Shown piece by piece: positions 25,044 through 33,598 of a DNA stretch of 35,282 nucleotides. Position 1 is the stretch's first letter. Each line of letters starts with the position of its first letter. A model generated the notes under the pieces. That model saw nothing but the letters and a program-made list of their open reading frames with translations. It ran no database searches and was not told the DNA's origin. This stretch comes from Acetitomaculum ruminis DSM 5522 (GTDB taxonomy: Bacteria > Bacillota > Clostridia > Lachnospirales > Lachnospiraceae): assembly GCF_900112085.1 (NCBI RefSeq), contig NZ_FOJY01000023.1, positions 1 to 35,282 of the forward strand, given 5' to 3'. The position numbers and the translations under genes were made by a program.

Positions 25044-25697
25044 TTAGACATTTTTCAATTCTTTTAAAAGATTCTTCCAACCAGACATTCTAAATCTTTT
25101 TTCTAATTCAATAAACTCTTTTGCTTCTTCTTTTTTCATATCATTACTTATAATCTCATACAAATCTCTTGAGCTTTCCTGGGCCAGCTTGTGAAGGAAA
25201 AATTGCTTACTTTTTGAAATTTTTTTAGAAGAAAAATCAAATAATTTCATATAATTTTTTTCTTCTATTTCAGTTATTTTATCTAAATATGTAGCATATT
25301 CCGTTCCTTCTGATTTACAAAACAAGAGCTTAAAAGAATCCCTGTTTTTAAGCAAAAAATCCAAAACCTTATCGGTAGCTTCATTTGCCTTATAATAATA
25401 ATCCTTATTTTTTACCTCATTATCAGTAATTTCTTCCTGATATAGTTGATAGTCTGCATGAACATCAGCATTATTATGTAAATTATTATATAAATTCAAA
25501 AATTCATCTGCCTTTTCTTTAACCAGAGCTGTAAACAAGCCTTCCTTATTACCAAATCTGGTATAAATTGTATGGGAACTGACATTACATTTTTTTGCAA
25601 TATCACGAATATTTCCTCCCAAAAAATTTTTTTCCATAAATTCCAGACTGGCATACTTTAAAATATTTTCAGTTGTTTTAGTATCTATTGTTCTCAT
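25044..25697 (-). CDS. TetR/AcrR-family transcriptional regulator
   Basis: The 217-aa protein has the TetR N-terminal DNA-binding domain: ILKYASLEFMEKNF, then the helix-turn-helix GNIRDIAKKCNVSSHTIYTRFGNKEGLF at about residues 28-55. The rest is a helical ligand-binding domain with no recognisable ligand signature. It is encoded just before the ECF/ABC transporter operon on the same strand and is the likely regulator of it. Its own promoter at 25806-25834 has a near-palindrome at the expected transcription start, which fits autoregulation. Confidence 0.92.
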   Translation of the reverse strand: MRTIDTKTTENILKYASLEFMEKNFLGGNIRDIAKKCNVSSHTIYTRFGNKEGLFTALVKEKADEFLNLYNNLHNNADVHADYQLYQEEITDNEVKNKDYYYKANEATDKVLDFLLKNRDSFKLLFCKSEGTEYATYLDKITEIEEKNYMKLFDFSSKKISKSKQFFLHKLAQESSRDLYEIISNDMKKEEAKEFIELEKRFRMSGWKNLLKELKNV

Positions 25698-25781
25698 ATC
25701 TCATTCTTTCAAAACTGAATTTCTAAACTCCCCTTTGCTTCTTTCTAATCAGGCTAATATCTCTTTTGTAAAGTAATTATA

Positions 25782-25800
25782 AAGAAACATTGTTTCCTTA
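25782..25800. promoter_or_regulatory. candidate TetR autoregulatory operator
   Basis: A dyad AAGGAAACA-A-TGTTTCTTT (minus-strand reading, 8 of 9 positions symmetric) lies just downstream of the -10 of the tetR promoter, where a repressor would block initiation. The end points may be off by one or two bases. Confidence 0.5.
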
Positions 25801-25805
25801 TAAAT

Positions 25806-25834
25806 ATTCTAATAGCCTCATTTTTCCCTGTCAA
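25806..25834 (-). promoter_or_regulatory. promoter of tetR
   Basis: A perfect TTGACA (25834-25829) and TAGAAT (25811-25806) are 17 bases apart on the minus strand. The leader to the ATG is about 100 bases. Confidence 0.7.
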
Positions 25835-25908
25835 TGTGGACATGACTTATTGATAATTTTTGTCCTTTAAGAAGATTTTCTTAATGGGAAATTTTTAAAG
25901 AACGGGAT

Positions 25909-25938
25909 AAAAATAGGAGGCTCTTTTGTAAGCCTCCT
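25909..25938 (-). terminator. terminator of the methyltransferase gene
   Basis: AGGAGGCT and AGCCTCCT form an 8-bp stem with an 8-base loop followed by ATTTTTAT on the minus strand, 14 bases after the stop codon. Confidence 0.88.
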
Positions 25939-25951
25939 GATAAAACACTTT

Positions 25952-26719
25952 TTATTTTTCTGCTTTAATTTGAAACATAGGCGTTGTGGAATAAATAAGG
26001 CGTTCTTTATCATCCCACATTTCTTTTGTAATATCTCTTTCGCAAGAAACATTTTTGTATCCCAATGCTTTAAGGATACCCAAGTCCCAATCCGGGCGAA
26101 TTATATCCCCTAAAACCCTGGATTCTTCCTCTCCTACTTTTATAGCCTCTTCTACATCTGTATTTCCGCTAAAATCCTCACCATAGATTTCTATACAGGA
26201 CTTTATATCTTCAATGTACTGGTCTCTTAATTTACCCTTTATTTGAGTAAGATGCCAGTTTGCATCAAAAATCAAAAGTATTCCTCCCTTTTTTAACACC
26301 CTTTTCCACTCACTATACACTTTCACATGATCCTGTAATGTATGAGTCAGATTTCTGCTGATTACCATATCGAAAGATTCATCCAAAAATTCAAGATTAT
26401 TACAATCCATTTTCAGAATTGTAGCTTCATTTCCTCTTTCTCTAATATTTGCCATTGCCTCATTAATCATGCCATCTGAACCATCTATACCGGTAACATT
26501 GTGACCAAGATCAGAAAGTATCATTGTAAAAAATCCCGGGCCACAGCCTGTATCTAATATATCAAGCTTTCCATTTTTAGGAGCATTTTTTAGTATTCTG
26601 TTTTGCCATTTTTCAACTCTGAAACTGTTTAGTTCATCCTTAATTATTCTGGAGTAATTTTCTGCTCCCTTTGTCCAATAATCATTAATCTGATCTTGTA
26701 TATCCATTGTAGTTTCCAT
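25952..26719 (-). CDS. class I SAM-dependent methyltransferase (first of two related genes)
   Basis: The start is the ATG at 26719, nine bases after GGGAGG; a longer frame to 26752 has no site. The 255-aa protein has a Rossmann methyltransferase fold: motif I ILDTGCGPGFFT, an acidic loop GIDGSDGMI, MDCNNLEF, and the post-motif stretch ISRNLTHTL followed by WKRVLKKGG. The N-terminal part, YWTKGAENYSR, is a substrate-side helix. It is clearly related to the methyltransferase at 33599 (ISRNLT, EWxRVLKxGG, DxN shared). The methyl acceptor is unknown. It has its own promoter with the same upstream element as that of the other gene, and its own terminator. It lies just downstream of a Nik/Opp-type importer operon. 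Confidence 0.85.
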   Translation of the reverse strand: METTMDIQDQINDYWTKGAENYSRIIKDELNSFRVEKWQNRILKNAPKNGKLDILDTGCGPGFFTMILSDLGHNVTGIDGSDGMINEAMANIRERGNEATILKMDCNNLEFLDESFDMVISRNLTHTLQDHVKVYSEWKRVLKKGGILLIFDANWHLTQIKGKLRDQYIEDIKSCIEIYGEDFSGNTDVEEAIKVGEEESRVLGDIIRPDWDLGILKALGYKNVSCERDITKEMWDDKERLIYSTTPMFQIKAEK

Positions 26720-26867
26720 CTTGTTATTCCTCCCTACTACTATATAAAACATAAATTCTATAATCTGCTTTACAGTTTTAAAATTATCCTTGTAAAGAAA
26801 TTAAGCTAAGAATTTTTTATTCTTCTTTTGCTTTACTGCTTAAGAACTTATATTTTTTTTCATAGAA

Positions 26868-26896
26868 ATTTTAACAATGTATTTATGGTGTCACAA
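26868..26896 (-). promoter_or_regulatory. promoter of the first methyltransferase gene
   Basis: TTGTGA (26896-26891) and TAAAAT (26873-26868) lie 17 bases apart on the minus strand. A leader of about 140 bases separates it from the ATG. The same -35 type and spacing occur at the promoter at 34440. Confidence 0.55.
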
Positions 26897-26911
26897 GCTA
26901 CCAGGGGGGAT
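26897..26911 (-). promoter_or_regulatory. GC-rich element shared by both methyltransferase promoters (copy 1)
   Basis: Reading the minus strand, ATCCCCCCTGGTAGC abuts the -35. Its counterpart at 34469-34483 reads ATCCCCTAGGTAGGG in the same position. In this AT-rich DNA a shared GC-rich block directly upstream of the -35 suggests an activator site. Confidence 0.5.
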
Positions 26912-26922
26912 ATTTTTTTAAT

Positions 26923-26966
26923 AAAAAATCGGGCTAAAGCCTTATAAATCAAGGTTTTACCCGATT
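26923..26966 (-). terminator. terminator of the importer operon
   Basis: AATCGGGTAAAACCTT and AAGGCTTTAGCCCGATT pair with two mismatches around a 7-base loop, followed by a T run on the minus strand. It lies about 30 bases after the stop of the last ATPase gene and 12 bases before the regulatory element of the next unit. Confidence 0.85.
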
Positions 26967-26997
26967 GTATTATTTTAAACCCACTGTCAAAACTGTT

Positions 26998-27765
26998 TTA
27001 TATAAAAACAGAGGCTTTAAGTTTTTTTGTATAGTCATCCTGGGGATTACAGATTACCTCTGTGGCTTTCCCGGACTCCACTACTTTCCCATGATACATT
27101 ACCAATACTCTGTCACATAGACCATTTACGATGGCAAGATCGTGGGAAATAAATAATATGGCGATATTTAGTTCTACGGCCAGTTTTTTAAGCATTTTTA
27201 CTATCTGTGCCTGCATGGACACATCCAACGCACTTGTGGCCTCATCGCATATTAAAAGTTTGGGATTAGTTGCTATTGCTCTTGCTATGGCAGCTCTTTG
27301 ACACTCACCACCACTTAATTCAAGGGGTTTTCTTGTTAAATATTCCTCCTTAAGACCAACAGTTCTAAGTAATTGTTTTATTTTTTCTTTTCTTTGCTTT
27401 CTGTTTAAGCTGGTGAAATTTTCCAGTACCTCATCTATATTTTTTTCAATAGTGAGTCTTGCATCAAAGGAAGAAACGGCATCCTGAAAAACCATCTGAA
27501 TATCATTATAGATTTTTCTCATTTCTTTTCCTTTTAAACCGGTAATGTCATTTCCATTTAAAATAATACTACCGGAATCCACATTTATTAACCTTGTAAC
27601 TGCCCTAGCCAGGGTGCTCTTTCCTGAGCCACTTTCCCCAACCACACCAAGGATTTCCCCGGCTTCTACAAAGCAACTGACATTATCTAATGCTTTAACC
27701 TCATAACTGTCTTTAAAGATTTTTACCAAATCAACTGTTTCTAGTACTTTTTCTGCCATATACAT
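26998..27765 (-). CDS. ABC importer ATP-binding protein, NikE/DppF/OppF type
   Basis: This 255-aa ATPase is one of two that power the peptide/nickel-type importer. It has Walker A GESGSGKST, the Q-loop region VFQDAVSSFDARLTIEKN, signature LSGGECQRAAIARA, Walker B LLICDEATSALDVSMQAQ and the switch FISHDLAIV. The VFQDAxxS(L/F)(D/N)PR-like stretch is typical of the F/E type subunit. The usual C-terminal HPY tail is short here. Its ATG at 27765 overlaps the TGA of the preceding ATPase by one base; a second ATG at 27759 and a GTG at 27768 are alternatives. It ends the operon. Confidence 0.88.
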   Translation of the reverse strand: MYMAEKVLETVDLVKIFKDSYEVKALDNVSCFVEAGEILGVVGESGSGKSTLARAVTRLINVDSGSIILNGNDITGLKGKEMRKIYNDIQMVFQDAVSSFDARLTIEKNIDEVLENFTSLNRKQRKEKIKQLLRTVGLKEEYLTRKPLELSGGECQRAAIARAIATNPKLLICDEATSALDVSMQAQIVKMLKKLAVELNIAILFISHDLAIVNGLCDRVLVMYHGKVVESGKATEVICNPQDDYTKKLKASVFI

Positions 27766-28733
27766 CACCCGGCCTTACTGCAAACGGCAAAATGTTCTTT
27801 TCCAACATTGCCTTTTGATACATCAATTAATTTAAGTTCTTTCGTAGTACAATTTCCTTCACAGCAAGGACACCTTGATTCAAATTCGCAACCACATTTA
27901 ATACTTCCAAAAGGTGGCGGAGATCCTTCAAGCCCTGTTGGCATATCCCCTGAAAAATCCGGGATAGCACCTAGGAGGGAGCGTGTATAAGGATGCACCG
28001 GATTGGAGAGAATTTCATTTTTATCTCCACATTCCACAATCCTTCCTGCATACATTACTGCAAAACGGTCTGTCATATGGGATATTACCCCCATATTATG
28101 TGTAACAATTAAAATCGAAGTGCCAAAATTGTCCCTAAGCTTCATCATTTCACCAATAGCCTGTGCCTGCACTGTAACATCCAGTGCACTTGTAGGTTCA
28201 TCAGCCAAAAGTAAAGAAGGTTCCATAATCATTGCAAGAGAAAGGGCAACTCTCTGATTCATACCTCCGCTTAACTGAAATGGATATTTTTTAATTATTT
28301 TATCCCCATGTTCAAGATTAAGCCTTTTAAGCATGTCTGCCGCTATTTTTCCGGCTTCCTGTTTGGTTATTTTTTCATGAGCCCTTAATGCCTCATAAAA
28401 CTGAGTTTCTATTTTTCTTGAAGGATTCAGGGTTTCTCCCGGATTTTGAAATACTACTCCAAGTCTGTTACCCCTTAATCGGCGCATTTCCTCTTTGTTG
28501 TACTTACTGATATCCTTGCCTTCAAAGATTATTTCCCCTTTTGAAATTTTTCCCCCGTTTTCCATCATGTTTAGAATTGCGCTAAGCATTGTGCTTTTTC
28601 CGCAACCACTTTCTCCTACAATTCCAAAAATCTCTCCCTTTTGGATAGAAAGGGAGAGCCCTTTTAAAATTTGTATATCATCATATGATACTTCTAAATT
28701 ATTTACTTTTAAAAGTGCCTCTTCCTTTTCCAT
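27765..28733 (-). CDS. ABC importer ATP-binding protein, NikD/DppD/OppD type
   Basis: The 322-aa protein is the partner ATPase. It shows GESGCGKST (Walker A), the VFQNPGETLNPSRKI stretch, signature LSGGMNQRVALSLA, Walker B LLLADEPTSALDVTVQAQ and VTHNMGVI. The C-terminal oligopeptide-type tail (HPYTRSLLGAIPD) is followed by a cysteine cluster (CGCEFESRCPCCEGNC...C) seen in many D-type subunits, which may bind an iron-sulfur cluster. AGGAG precedes the ATG. It lies 20 bases after the binding-protein gene. Confidence 0.9.
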   Translation of the reverse strand: MEKEEALLKVNNLEVSYDDIQILKGLSLSIQKGEIFGIVGESGCGKSTMLSAILNMMENGGKISKGEIIFEGKDISKYNKEEMRRLRGNRLGVVFQNPGETLNPSRKIETQFYEALRAHEKITKQEAGKIAADMLKRLNLEHGDKIIKKYPFQLSGGMNQRVALSLAMIMEPSLLLADEPTSALDVTVQAQAIGEMMKLRDNFGTSILIVTHNMGVISHMTDRFAVMYAGRIVECGDKNEILSNPVHPYTRSLLGAIPDFSGDMPTGLEGSPPPFGSIKCGCEFESRCPCCEGNCTTKELKLIDVSKGNVGKEHFAVCSKAG

Positions 28734-28753
28734 TAATTCAATCTCCTAAACAC

Positions 28754-30346
28754 CTATTTGGATATTGAAACATTAGCATCTAACTGATAAAAATCAAGTG
28801 GATGAATGTTAAGGTTTTCTACAGTACTCTTTGTTACAACTGACATTTTAAGATGCTCAATAAAGCAGAATGCATCTTCATCAAGTATAGTCTGCATAGC
28901 CTCTCTTACAAGTTCATTTCTCTTATCTGCGTCAAATTCATTGTTTATCTGCTCAATTAAACCATTTACAGTTTCATTGTTATATTTAGCAAAATTATTT
29001 GATCCATCTTTTGCAAATACTGAATTTAAAAGTGATCCAGGATCGCCTGTTGGTAATGTTGTAAATGAATATGGACAAATGTCGTAATCACCAGCTTTAA
29101 GAGCTGTAGAAATATCATCTGTTATTTTAATATCTGAATCAATTCCAACTTCTTTAAACTGTGACTGCATTGCATCTGCAATTAATGGAAGCTCTGCACG
29201 GGAAGAATATGTAACTATTCTAAAGGAAAGTTTCTTTCCATCTTTATCAAGAAATCCATCGTTATCACTATCGCTGTATCCTGCTTCTTCAAGAAGTTTT
29301 TTAGCACCGTCTACATCAAACTCTGTTGCTTTAAGATCTTTGCCAAATTCTGTATTTTCAGGGAACATTCCTGTTGCAGGCTCTCCATTTCCGTTCATTA
29401 CTACTGAGCCATAGCTTTCCTTGTCAATGAGCATGTTAAGTGCTTTTCTTACTTTGGCATCTGAAAGATTTTCATTGTCCATGTTGTAATAAAGCATGTA
29501 AATTCTTGATGTAGTAGATTTATCAATTGCATAATTATCATCATTTGCAAATAATTCCTGTCCATCGTAGCTCATAGCGTAAGCTGCATCAATTTCACCG
29601 GACTGCATTGCCATAACAACTGCATCATTGTCCTTGAATGCAAGGTCTGTTGCTTTGGAAAGTTTTGGTGCACCTCCCCAGTAATCTGCATATGCAACAA
29701 CTTCTGTTTTTTCATCCGGTACAACTTCTTTAACCATGTATGGACCGGTTCCAATTGGCTCTTTATCAAAATCTTTTCCAGATTCCATATCAATTATAGC
29801 TGAGTATGGCTCTGTAAGAGAGTTTATAAATGCCGGATTAGGACTTTTTGTTGTAAATTTGATTGTGAGTCCGTCAGCCTCCATGCTTTCAATAGCAAGA
29901 TCTGAAGGTGCTCTGTCATTAGTGTCAAGTGTGTGCTGAAGTGATTTTTTTACTGCCTCAGCATCAAGTTCTTTTCCGTTTTGGAAAGTAATTCCTTCTT
30001 TTAATTTAACAGTCCATGTAAGATGATCATCTGAAAGCTCATAAGAATCTGCAATCCATGGCTGAATTTCAAAATTGTCATCTAATTTGAAAAGAGTTTC
30101 TACAACTCCGTATTCAACCGCATACCATCCATTGTACTGATTTCCTGGATCAAGACCATATCCGGCACTTTGTCCGTAATATTTAAGCTCTCCTGCTTCT
30201 GAACTGTTACTTGTTTCACTTGTGGAAGAAGCTTTTTCTCCCTTACCCTGACTTGAATCAGTACTTTCTTTGCCTGTTCCACATCCTGCTAATGCCGATA
30301 CAGTCAATGTAAGTGCCATCAGCATACATAACATTTTCTTTTTCAT
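28754..30346 (-). CDS. ABC importer substrate-binding lipoprotein (SBP family 5; NikA/OppA-like)
   Basis: This is the external binding protein of the importer. The 530 residues start with a lipoprotein signal (lipobox LAGC, Cys21) and a Ser/Lys-rich linker to about residue 50. The family-5 fold follows: GVVETLFKLDDNFEIQPWIADSYEL, WTVKLKEGITFQNGKELDAEAV, and PIGTGPYMVKEV. The DSDNDGFLDKDG loop near residue 355 looks like a calcium-binding motif but is common in this family. Family 5 includes nickel, dipeptide, oligopeptide and metallophore binders; no His pair diagnostic for nickel is evident to me, so the ligand is open. AAAGGAG precedes the ATG. Confidence 0.9.
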   Translation of the reverse strand: MKKKMLCMLMALTLTVSALAGCGTGKESTDSSQGKGEKASSTSETSNSSEAGELKYYGQSAGYGLDPGNQYNGWYAVEYGVVETLFKLDDNFEIQPWIADSYELSDDHLTWTVKLKEGITFQNGKELDAEAVKKSLQHTLDTNDRAPSDLAIESMEADGLTIKFTTKSPNPAFINSLTEPYSAIIDMESGKDFDKEPIGTGPYMVKEVVPDEKTEVVAYADYWGGAPKLSKATDLAFKDNDAVVMAMQSGEIDAAYAMSYDGQELFANDDNYAIDKSTTSRIYMLYYNMDNENLSDAKVRKALNMLIDKESYGSVVMNGNGEPATGMFPENTEFGKDLKATEFDVDGAKKLLEEAGYSDSDNDGFLDKDGKKLSFRIVTYSSRAELPLIADAMQSQFKEVGIDSDIKITDDISTALKAGDYDICPYSFTTLPTGDPGSLLNSVFAKDGSNNFAKYNNETVNGLIEQINNEFDADKRNELVREAMQTILDEDAFCFIEHLKMSVVTKSTVENLNIHPLDFYQLDANVSISK

Positions 30347-30372
30347 ATTCTGCTCCTTTGCATTAAAATAAT

Positions 30373-31197
30373 TTATTTCTGCCTTGGATCCAGCATATCT
30401 CTTACACTGTCTCCAAAGAGATTGAACAACATTACTGCTACAAATATAAATATACCTGGATACAAAATCATACCCGGATATAACTGTAAAAGACTTCGTC
30501 CTTCATTCATCATTACCCCCCATTCAGCCTTAGGGGACTGGGCTCCCAGACCTAAAAATGACAAGCTTGCCATTTCCATAATATTACCACCGATGCTCAA
30601 GGCTGCTGTTACAACTAAAACACTCATGGCATTAGGTAAAACATGTCTGAAAATTATTTTCAAATCACTGCTGCCGGAAATTTTTGCAGCCTTCATAAAT
30701 AGTTCTTCTCTCATGGCAAGCACCCGGCTTCTTGCAAGTCTTGTATATTGCGTCCACCCTACCACAGAAAGGGCTATTACCGCATTTCTCATTCCGGCTC
30801 CTAAAATTCCGGCTACGGCTATTGCAAGAACAATTCCAGGAAAGGCCTGAAACATATCAACTATTCTCATTACCACTGCGTCAAATCTGCCACCGTAGTA
30901 ACCACAAAATACTCCTATGAGACTTCCTGCAATAAATGTAATCATTACAACAGCTATTGCTGAAAAAATAGTGGAAGGCGCACCTGCCATTATTCTTGAA
31001 AGCATACATCTTCCCAATTGGTCTGTCCCTAAAGGATACTGGCTGCTTGGTCCCTGCTTGGCAACCGCAAGATTTGAATAATAGGGATCATTAGGTGTTA
31101 TATGTGGTGCAACAATAGCCCAGATACAAAGGGCAAGCACCAATGTTGACCATAATATAAGTCTTTGTTTTGTTTTATCTTTCTTCCTTTTTCTCAT
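30373..31197 (-). CDS. ABC importer permease, NikC/DppC type
   Basis: The 274-aa inner-membrane permease has a cytoplasmic basic start (RKRKKDKTKQR), the first helix, the segment DPYYSNLAVAKQGPSSQYPLGTDQLGR typical of C-type subunits, and four more helices. The EAA coupling loop lies near residue 165 (KAAKISGSSDLKIIFRHVLP). It pairs with the B-type permease encoded three bases upstream. Only a weak ribosome site is visible, which suggests translation coupled to the preceding gene. Confidence 0.93.
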   Translation of the reverse strand: MRKRKKDKTKQRLILWSTLVLALCIWAIVAPHITPNDPYYSNLAVAKQGPSSQYPLGTDQLGRCMLSRIMAGAPSTIFSAIAVVMITFIAGSLIGVFCGYYGGRFDAVVMRIVDMFQAFPGIVLAIAVAGILGAGMRNAVIALSVVGWTQYTRLARSRVLAMREELFMKAAKISGSSDLKIIFRHVLPNAMSVLVVTAALSIGGNIMEMASLSFLGLGAQSPKAEWGVMMNEGRSLLQLYPGMILYPGIFIFVAVMLFNLFGDSVRDMLDPRQK

Positions 31198-31200
31198 TTT

Positions 31201-32181
31201 CTAATCTTCACTTTCTGATGCCTGTAATCTGATTTTAGGGTTAAGAACCCTGTAAAGTAAATCAGCCAAAAGATTAATAAGAACGAATATTAGCGCCATC
31301 CAGGCTACAAATCCTTCTACAACGGGATAATCTCTGGCAGTTATTGCATCCATTGCCATATTTCCCAGTCCCTGAATACTGAATATTCTTTCTACAACCG
31401 CAGTACCTCCAAGCAAATATCCTATTGACATAGCCATTAAAGTAACTATAGTTAGCATAGAATTTTTCAAAACGTTTTTATATAAAATTATTCTTTCTTT
31501 TACACCTCTGGCTCTCGCACCTTTTACATAGCCTTTCCCCAATTCTTCTAAAATTGCAGCTCGTATCTGCCTGATATATTTACAGGTCATGGCCATAGCA
31601 AGTGTTACAGTTGGTAATAAAAGTCCCTTTAAAGTACTATCACCTCTTACCGGCAAAAGTTTTAACCTTATTGAAAATTCATACATCAAAAGAAGGGAAA
31701 GGAAAAATCCCGGTACTGAAACTCCTACAAAAGTGCAAAATCTTATGATGTAGTCTGTAAATTTATTTTGTTTAACAGCTGAAAGTATTCCTAATGGAAG
31801 GGAAAAAACAATAGTCATAAGACATGAATAAAAAGTCAGTTTTAATGTAGCCGGAATATTTCTTAAAATCATATCCCTTACTGGCTCTCCTGATACATAA
31901 GAACTTCCAAAATCGCCTCTTACAGCATTAAAAATCCAGGTAATATATTGTTCCAAAAATGGTTTGTCCAACCCCATACGCTGCTGCATCTTTTGTAGAA
32001 TCTCAGGTTCGATAGGGGTTCCCTGTGCCAAAAGCATCATTTCAGCAGGGTCATTTGGAGAAATATACATCAATCCAAATGTTATAAAACTTACTCCCAA
32101 AATTACGGGCACCAGAAACAGTAACCTTTTTAATATGTAACTGTTTTTAATTCTTTTTCTCACACTATCCTCTCTCTTCAT
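31201..32181 (-). CDS. ABC importer permease, NikB/DppB type
   Basis: The 326-aa permease has a first helix (LKRLLFLVPVILGVSFITFGL), a long external segment with QQRMGLDKPFLEQYITW and DFGSSYVSGEPV, and a membrane domain of five helices with the EAA loop KGARARGVKERIILYKNVLKN near residue 225. These are standard for the B-type subunit of peptide/nickel importers. GAGAGGA precedes the ATG. It is the first transporter gene in the unit, 36 bases after the MATE exporter gene. Confidence 0.93.
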   Translation of the reverse strand: MKREDSVRKRIKNSYILKRLLFLVPVILGVSFITFGLMYISPNDPAEMMLLAQGTPIEPEILQKMQQRMGLDKPFLEQYITWIFNAVRGDFGSSYVSGEPVRDMILRNIPATLKLTFYSCLMTIVFSLPLGILSAVKQNKFTDYIIRFCTFVGVSVPGFFLSLLLMYEFSIRLKLLPVRGDSTLKGLLLPTVTLAMAMTCKYIRQIRAAILEELGKGYVKGARARGVKERIILYKNVLKNSMLTIVTLMAMSIGYLLGGTAVVERIFSIQGLGNMAMDAITARDYPVVEGFVAWMALIFVLINLLADLLYRVLNPKIRLQASESED

Positions 32182-32217
32182 AAACCGTTCCTCTCTAATA
32201 TAGTTACGCTTGTTGTA

Positions 32218-33588
32218 TTACGCAAAAATTTCTACGGATTGAATTTCACTTTTTCTTATTTTTTTATTTATCACAATAAAAAACAAGACAACAAAACAAA
32301 TTGCGCCACCTGCCCAGCTAAGAGGATATACTGTCGCTAATGATGGCAAGGTACCGATTTGCTTTGAAAAAAACATTAATAATAAAATCCTGATAACACA
32401 CAGATTTGAAATAACAATCACCATTGAGGAAATTGAATATCCCATGCCCCTTAAGGCTGCTCCACTTACTTCCATAAGGGGATATATCCAATAAAAAGGA
32501 AATGTTACAAAAGCCAGTTTTACGGCATTTGAAACCACTTCTTTATCCTTCATAAAAAGACCAAATACCCCTTCAGAAAATGCAAGTGTAAAAACAGCAA
32601 TTGTCAGAACCGTCAAAGTAGCAATAATTGCAGTTATTATTGTTCCTTTACGAATCCTTTTATACTGTCCTGCACCTGTGTTTTGTCCTGAAAAAGTAGT
32701 TGCTGCTTGTCCAAAAGCCAGTATTGGAAGATACATAAAAGTTTCTACCTTAAAATATGTAGCAAAAGCTGCAACTGCTATTTCACCAAATGCGTTAATA
32801 TAATACTGAACAATTATATTTGAAAAAGTAATTATAATTGTCTGTATACCTGCCGGAAGCCCGATTCTTAAAACCTTTTTCAGCATTCCAAAGTCTATTC
32901 CAAGTTTTTTGAATGAAATACTTACTACATTTGTAGATTTATTAAGTTCCCTTGCAATAAGTGTCGCAGAAAGTCCCTGAGAAACTGCTGTAGCAAGTGC
33001 AACCCCTAAAACTCCAAGAGGAATCAGAATCAGTAAAACAGCATCTGCTGCAACATTAACAAACCCGCATGTGGCAAGTACTTTAAAGGAAGCCTTTGAA
33101 TTTCCCATAGCATTTAATGAGCCGGCACATATATTGTAAAATACGAGCATTGGAAGGCTAAGAAAGTAAATTCTAACATAAAGCACTGCTTCAGGCATGG
33201 TGCTTTGGGGTGTATTTAACACAGCAAGAATCGACGGTGCAAGCACTATTCCAAGCACTGTGAAAATGAGTCCTCCTATCAAACCAAAAGTGATAGAAGA
33301 ATGCATAACCTTAGATGCACTCTCTAAGTCTTTCGAGCCGATTCTTTGGGACATTACAACACTTGTACCTACTGCAATTCCCGAAAATAGTCCTATACAA
33401 CAGACAACCAGTGTGCTGCTTGCCCCAACTGCTGCAGCTGAAGTTTTGTTAAGAACATTTCCTACAAACAAAAAATCCACAGTATTATATAATTGCTGGA
33501 AAAGACTTGTGCCGATAAGAGGCAGTATAAATCTTATAAGTGGAACCAAAATAGGTCCCTTTGTCATTATTATTCCCTTATTATCCAT
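32218..33588 (-). CDS. MATE-family efflux transporter
   Basis: The 456-aa protein spans the membrane twelve times in two related halves. LIRFILPLIGTSLFQQLYNTVDFLFVGNVL at the start and the later LRIGLPAGIQTIIITFSN are the typical N- and middle-domain openings of MATE transporters, which export organic cations and drugs in exchange for Na+ or H+. GAGGT precedes the ATG, ten bases after the stop of the methyltransferase gene. Its place between a methyltransferase and an importer suggests that it exports a product of that unit rather than acting as a general drug pump, but this is inference. Confidence 0.93.
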   Translation of the reverse strand: MDNKGIIMTKGPILVPLIRFILPLIGTSLFQQLYNTVDFLFVGNVLNKTSAAAVGASSTLVVCCIGLFSGIAVGTSVVMSQRIGSKDLESASKVMHSSITFGLIGGLIFTVLGIVLAPSILAVLNTPQSTMPEAVLYVRIYFLSLPMLVFYNICAGSLNAMGNSKASFKVLATCGFVNVAADAVLLILIPLGVLGVALATAVSQGLSATLIARELNKSTNVVSISFKKLGIDFGMLKKVLRIGLPAGIQTIIITFSNIIVQYYINAFGEIAVAAFATYFKVETFMYLPILAFGQAATTFSGQNTGAGQYKRIRKGTIITAIIATLTVLTIAVFTLAFSEGVFGLFMKDKEVVSNAVKLAFVTFPFYWIYPLMEVSGAALRGMGYSISSMVIVISNLCVIRILLLMFFSKQIGTLPSLATVYPLSWAGGAICFVVLFFIVINKKIRKSEIQSVEIFA

Positions 33589-33598
33589 TTCAACCTCT

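Noticed and set aside
25867-26052. 61-codon minus-strand frame overlapping the first methyltransferase
   Set aside because: It lies across the terminator and in another frame of a well-supported gene, with no ribosome site.
29250-29290. EF-hand/dockerin-like calcium loop in the NikA-like protein
   Set aside because: The DSDNDGFLDKDG form is common in family-5 binding proteins and does not indicate a dockerin or a new function.
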